64,000 nt of DNA from an uncultured Alphaproteobacteria bacterium. Lineage in GTDB: Bacteria; Pseudomonadota; Alphaproteobacteria; Caulobacterales; Caulobacteraceae. The stretch lies in NCBI GenBank assembly GCA_937920085.1, contig CALETE010000012.1, positions 1 through 64,000 on the forward strand. Reading direction: 5' to 3'. This document shows positions 62,153-64,000 of this stretch, in pieces. Under the pieces are notes generated by a model. That model made no database searches. It was not told the origin of the DNA and was given only the letters and a program-made list of their open reading frames with translations. How positions within the stretch are numbered: the stretch's first letter is position 1; each line of letters starts with the position of its first letter. The position numbers were made by a program, and so were the translations under genes.

Positions 62153-63182
62153 GCCTTAGCGCGGCCCTAGAGACTGGCGATGTCGGACTCCTGCCCAGTC
62201 GGCGGGATGAGGACTGGCGCTGGACCGATCTGCGCGGTCTGCTGCGCGTCTTGCCACCGAGGGCGCTGAAGGCGTCTGTCGCGACTTGGGGTGAGGGTCC
62301 GTTTGCCGGTCTGGTAGATGAGACCTTGGTTCTCGCGGGTGGCGCTGAGACGGCGTCTTTGCATGTGCCGGAAGGGGTAACCCAGACCATTGCCCTGCGC
62401 GTTATTTCCCGGGGCGACACAGCCTTGCAAGCCTCCGCGACCATTAGGGTCGATGCTGGGTCGAAATTGGTCCTGATGGAATCCTACGAGGGTGATGCGG
62501 GAGCCTACGTCACAAGCGTTGATCTAAATTTCGAGCTTGAACCCGGAGCTAGGCTTGAGCGTGTGGCACTGGCTATGGATGGAGCCGATGGCGTCTTAGT
62601 CTCAAAAGCCGTGGCTGTGCTCGGGGGCGGCGCGACGTTTACGCAGACCCTGGCAACCTCCGGCGCTCGGCGCCAAAGGTTGGAAACTTCGGTTGATCAT
62701 CCGGGCGCTGGCGCAAATGTGCATCTCAATGGCGTCTATCTCTTGACCGGGAAACGGCACGCAGACCTGACGACGACAGTGCGACATATGGGCGTCGATG
62801 GGCAGACCCGGCAACTGACCAAGGGCGTGGTCCGAGACCAGGCGCGGGGGGTCTTCCAAGGTCGGATCATTGTCGAGGAGGGGGCTGACCGTACCGAGGC
62901 GCGCATGGGTCACCACGCCCTGGTGCTTTCGGACAAGGCTGAGGTCGATGCCAAGCCAGAGCTCTTGATCCATGCAGACGATGTGCAGTGTGCCCACGGC
63001 AACACCATCGGGGCCCTGGACGAGGAGGCCTTGTTCTACATGGCGCAGCGCGGTTTGCCCGATGGTGTCGCCCGCACCCTTCTGGTTGCTGCCTTTGTCA
63101 GTGAGGCCATCGAAGGCGTCCAACATGACGGGGCCCGCGCCGTCCTTGAGGCTTGGATTGCCAAGGCCATGGAGGTCTCCCT

Positions 63183-63186
<4 letters not shown>
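62149..63186 (+). CDS. sufD: SufD, Fe-S scaffold component
   Basis: A 345-residue partner of SufB. The GTG start overlaps the sufC stop as GTGA. Characteristic blocks are RRDEDWRWTDLRGLLRV near the start, GVVRDQARGVFQGRIIVEEG, KAEVDAKPELLIHADDVQCA followed by HGNTIGALDEEALFYMAQRG, and FVSEAIEGV at the end. It forms the heterodimer with SufB that receives iron. Confidence 0.94.

Positions 63187-64000
<814 letters not shown>

Overview
The window looks like a chromosomal segment of an alphaproteobacterium, most likely Caulobacterales. The signs are the accB-accC-aat-DUF2155-NDUFA12 neighbourhood, an RNase E ending in the GWW peptide that docks PNPase in Caulobacter, a bactofilin/M23 peptidase pair, an IscR-led SUF operon, PHA metabolism genes and canonical ParB sites. 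These assignments rest on reading motifs by eye; no database search was run.

Layout. (1) 1-7449: the 3' end of guaA, then a two-partner secretion locus (tpsA adhesin, tpsB transporter), then a second, truncated guaA tail. Each guaA tail is followed by the same 29-bp block holding a perfect 16-bp parS palindrome, which is the signature of an island inserted at the guaA 3' end. (2) 7.5-15.4 kb: accessory genes, namely an HXXEE membrane protein, an rpiB remnant, a tandem 17-bp repeat, two short-chain dehydrogenases, an FKBP isomerase, a TetR regulator and a TonB-dependent receptor. (3) 15.5-23.7 kb: a tightly packed nine-gene operon (DegT aminotransferase, glycosyltransferase, NeuD-like acyltransferase, GH43-like propeller, TylF-like methyltransferase, PhyH dioxygenase, class I methyltransferase, second PhyH, WbqC). 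It probably builds or decorates an unusual surface glycan or glycoconjugate. (4) 23.8-29.3 kb: an esterase, an enoyl-CoA hydratase-like protein, a small membrane protein, and a CPBP protease directly downstream of a shortened class II ribonucleotide reductase homologue that seems to lack its catalytic front half.

(5) 29.5-39.5 kb: housekeeping genes for complex I assembly (NDUFA12), an exported DUF2155 protein, aat, an epoxide hydrolase, accC/accB, aroQ, thiS/thiG, a flavoprotein, a DsbA-like lipoprotein and an M48 metalloprotease. (6) 39.5-51.3 kb: rne, then a divergent cell-wall block of amiC and a class A PBP, prfB with an intact programmed +1 frameshift, bactofilin plus M23 peptidase, bcp and tyrS. 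(7) 51.4-57.8 kb: a DOMON-like protein, a NamZ-type DUF1343 protein, and a polyhydroxyalkanoate module (phasin, TetR, phaC, phaZ). (8) 57.95-64.0 kb: the SUF iron-sulfur operon iscR, cysteine desulfurase, sufB, a small cysteine-free protein, sufC, sufD and sufS, with the last gene cut by the window end.

The points most worth following up are the guaA/parS duplication around the tps island, the nine-gene glycan operon, the shortened NrdJ-like protein, and the unnamed gene inside the SUF operon.
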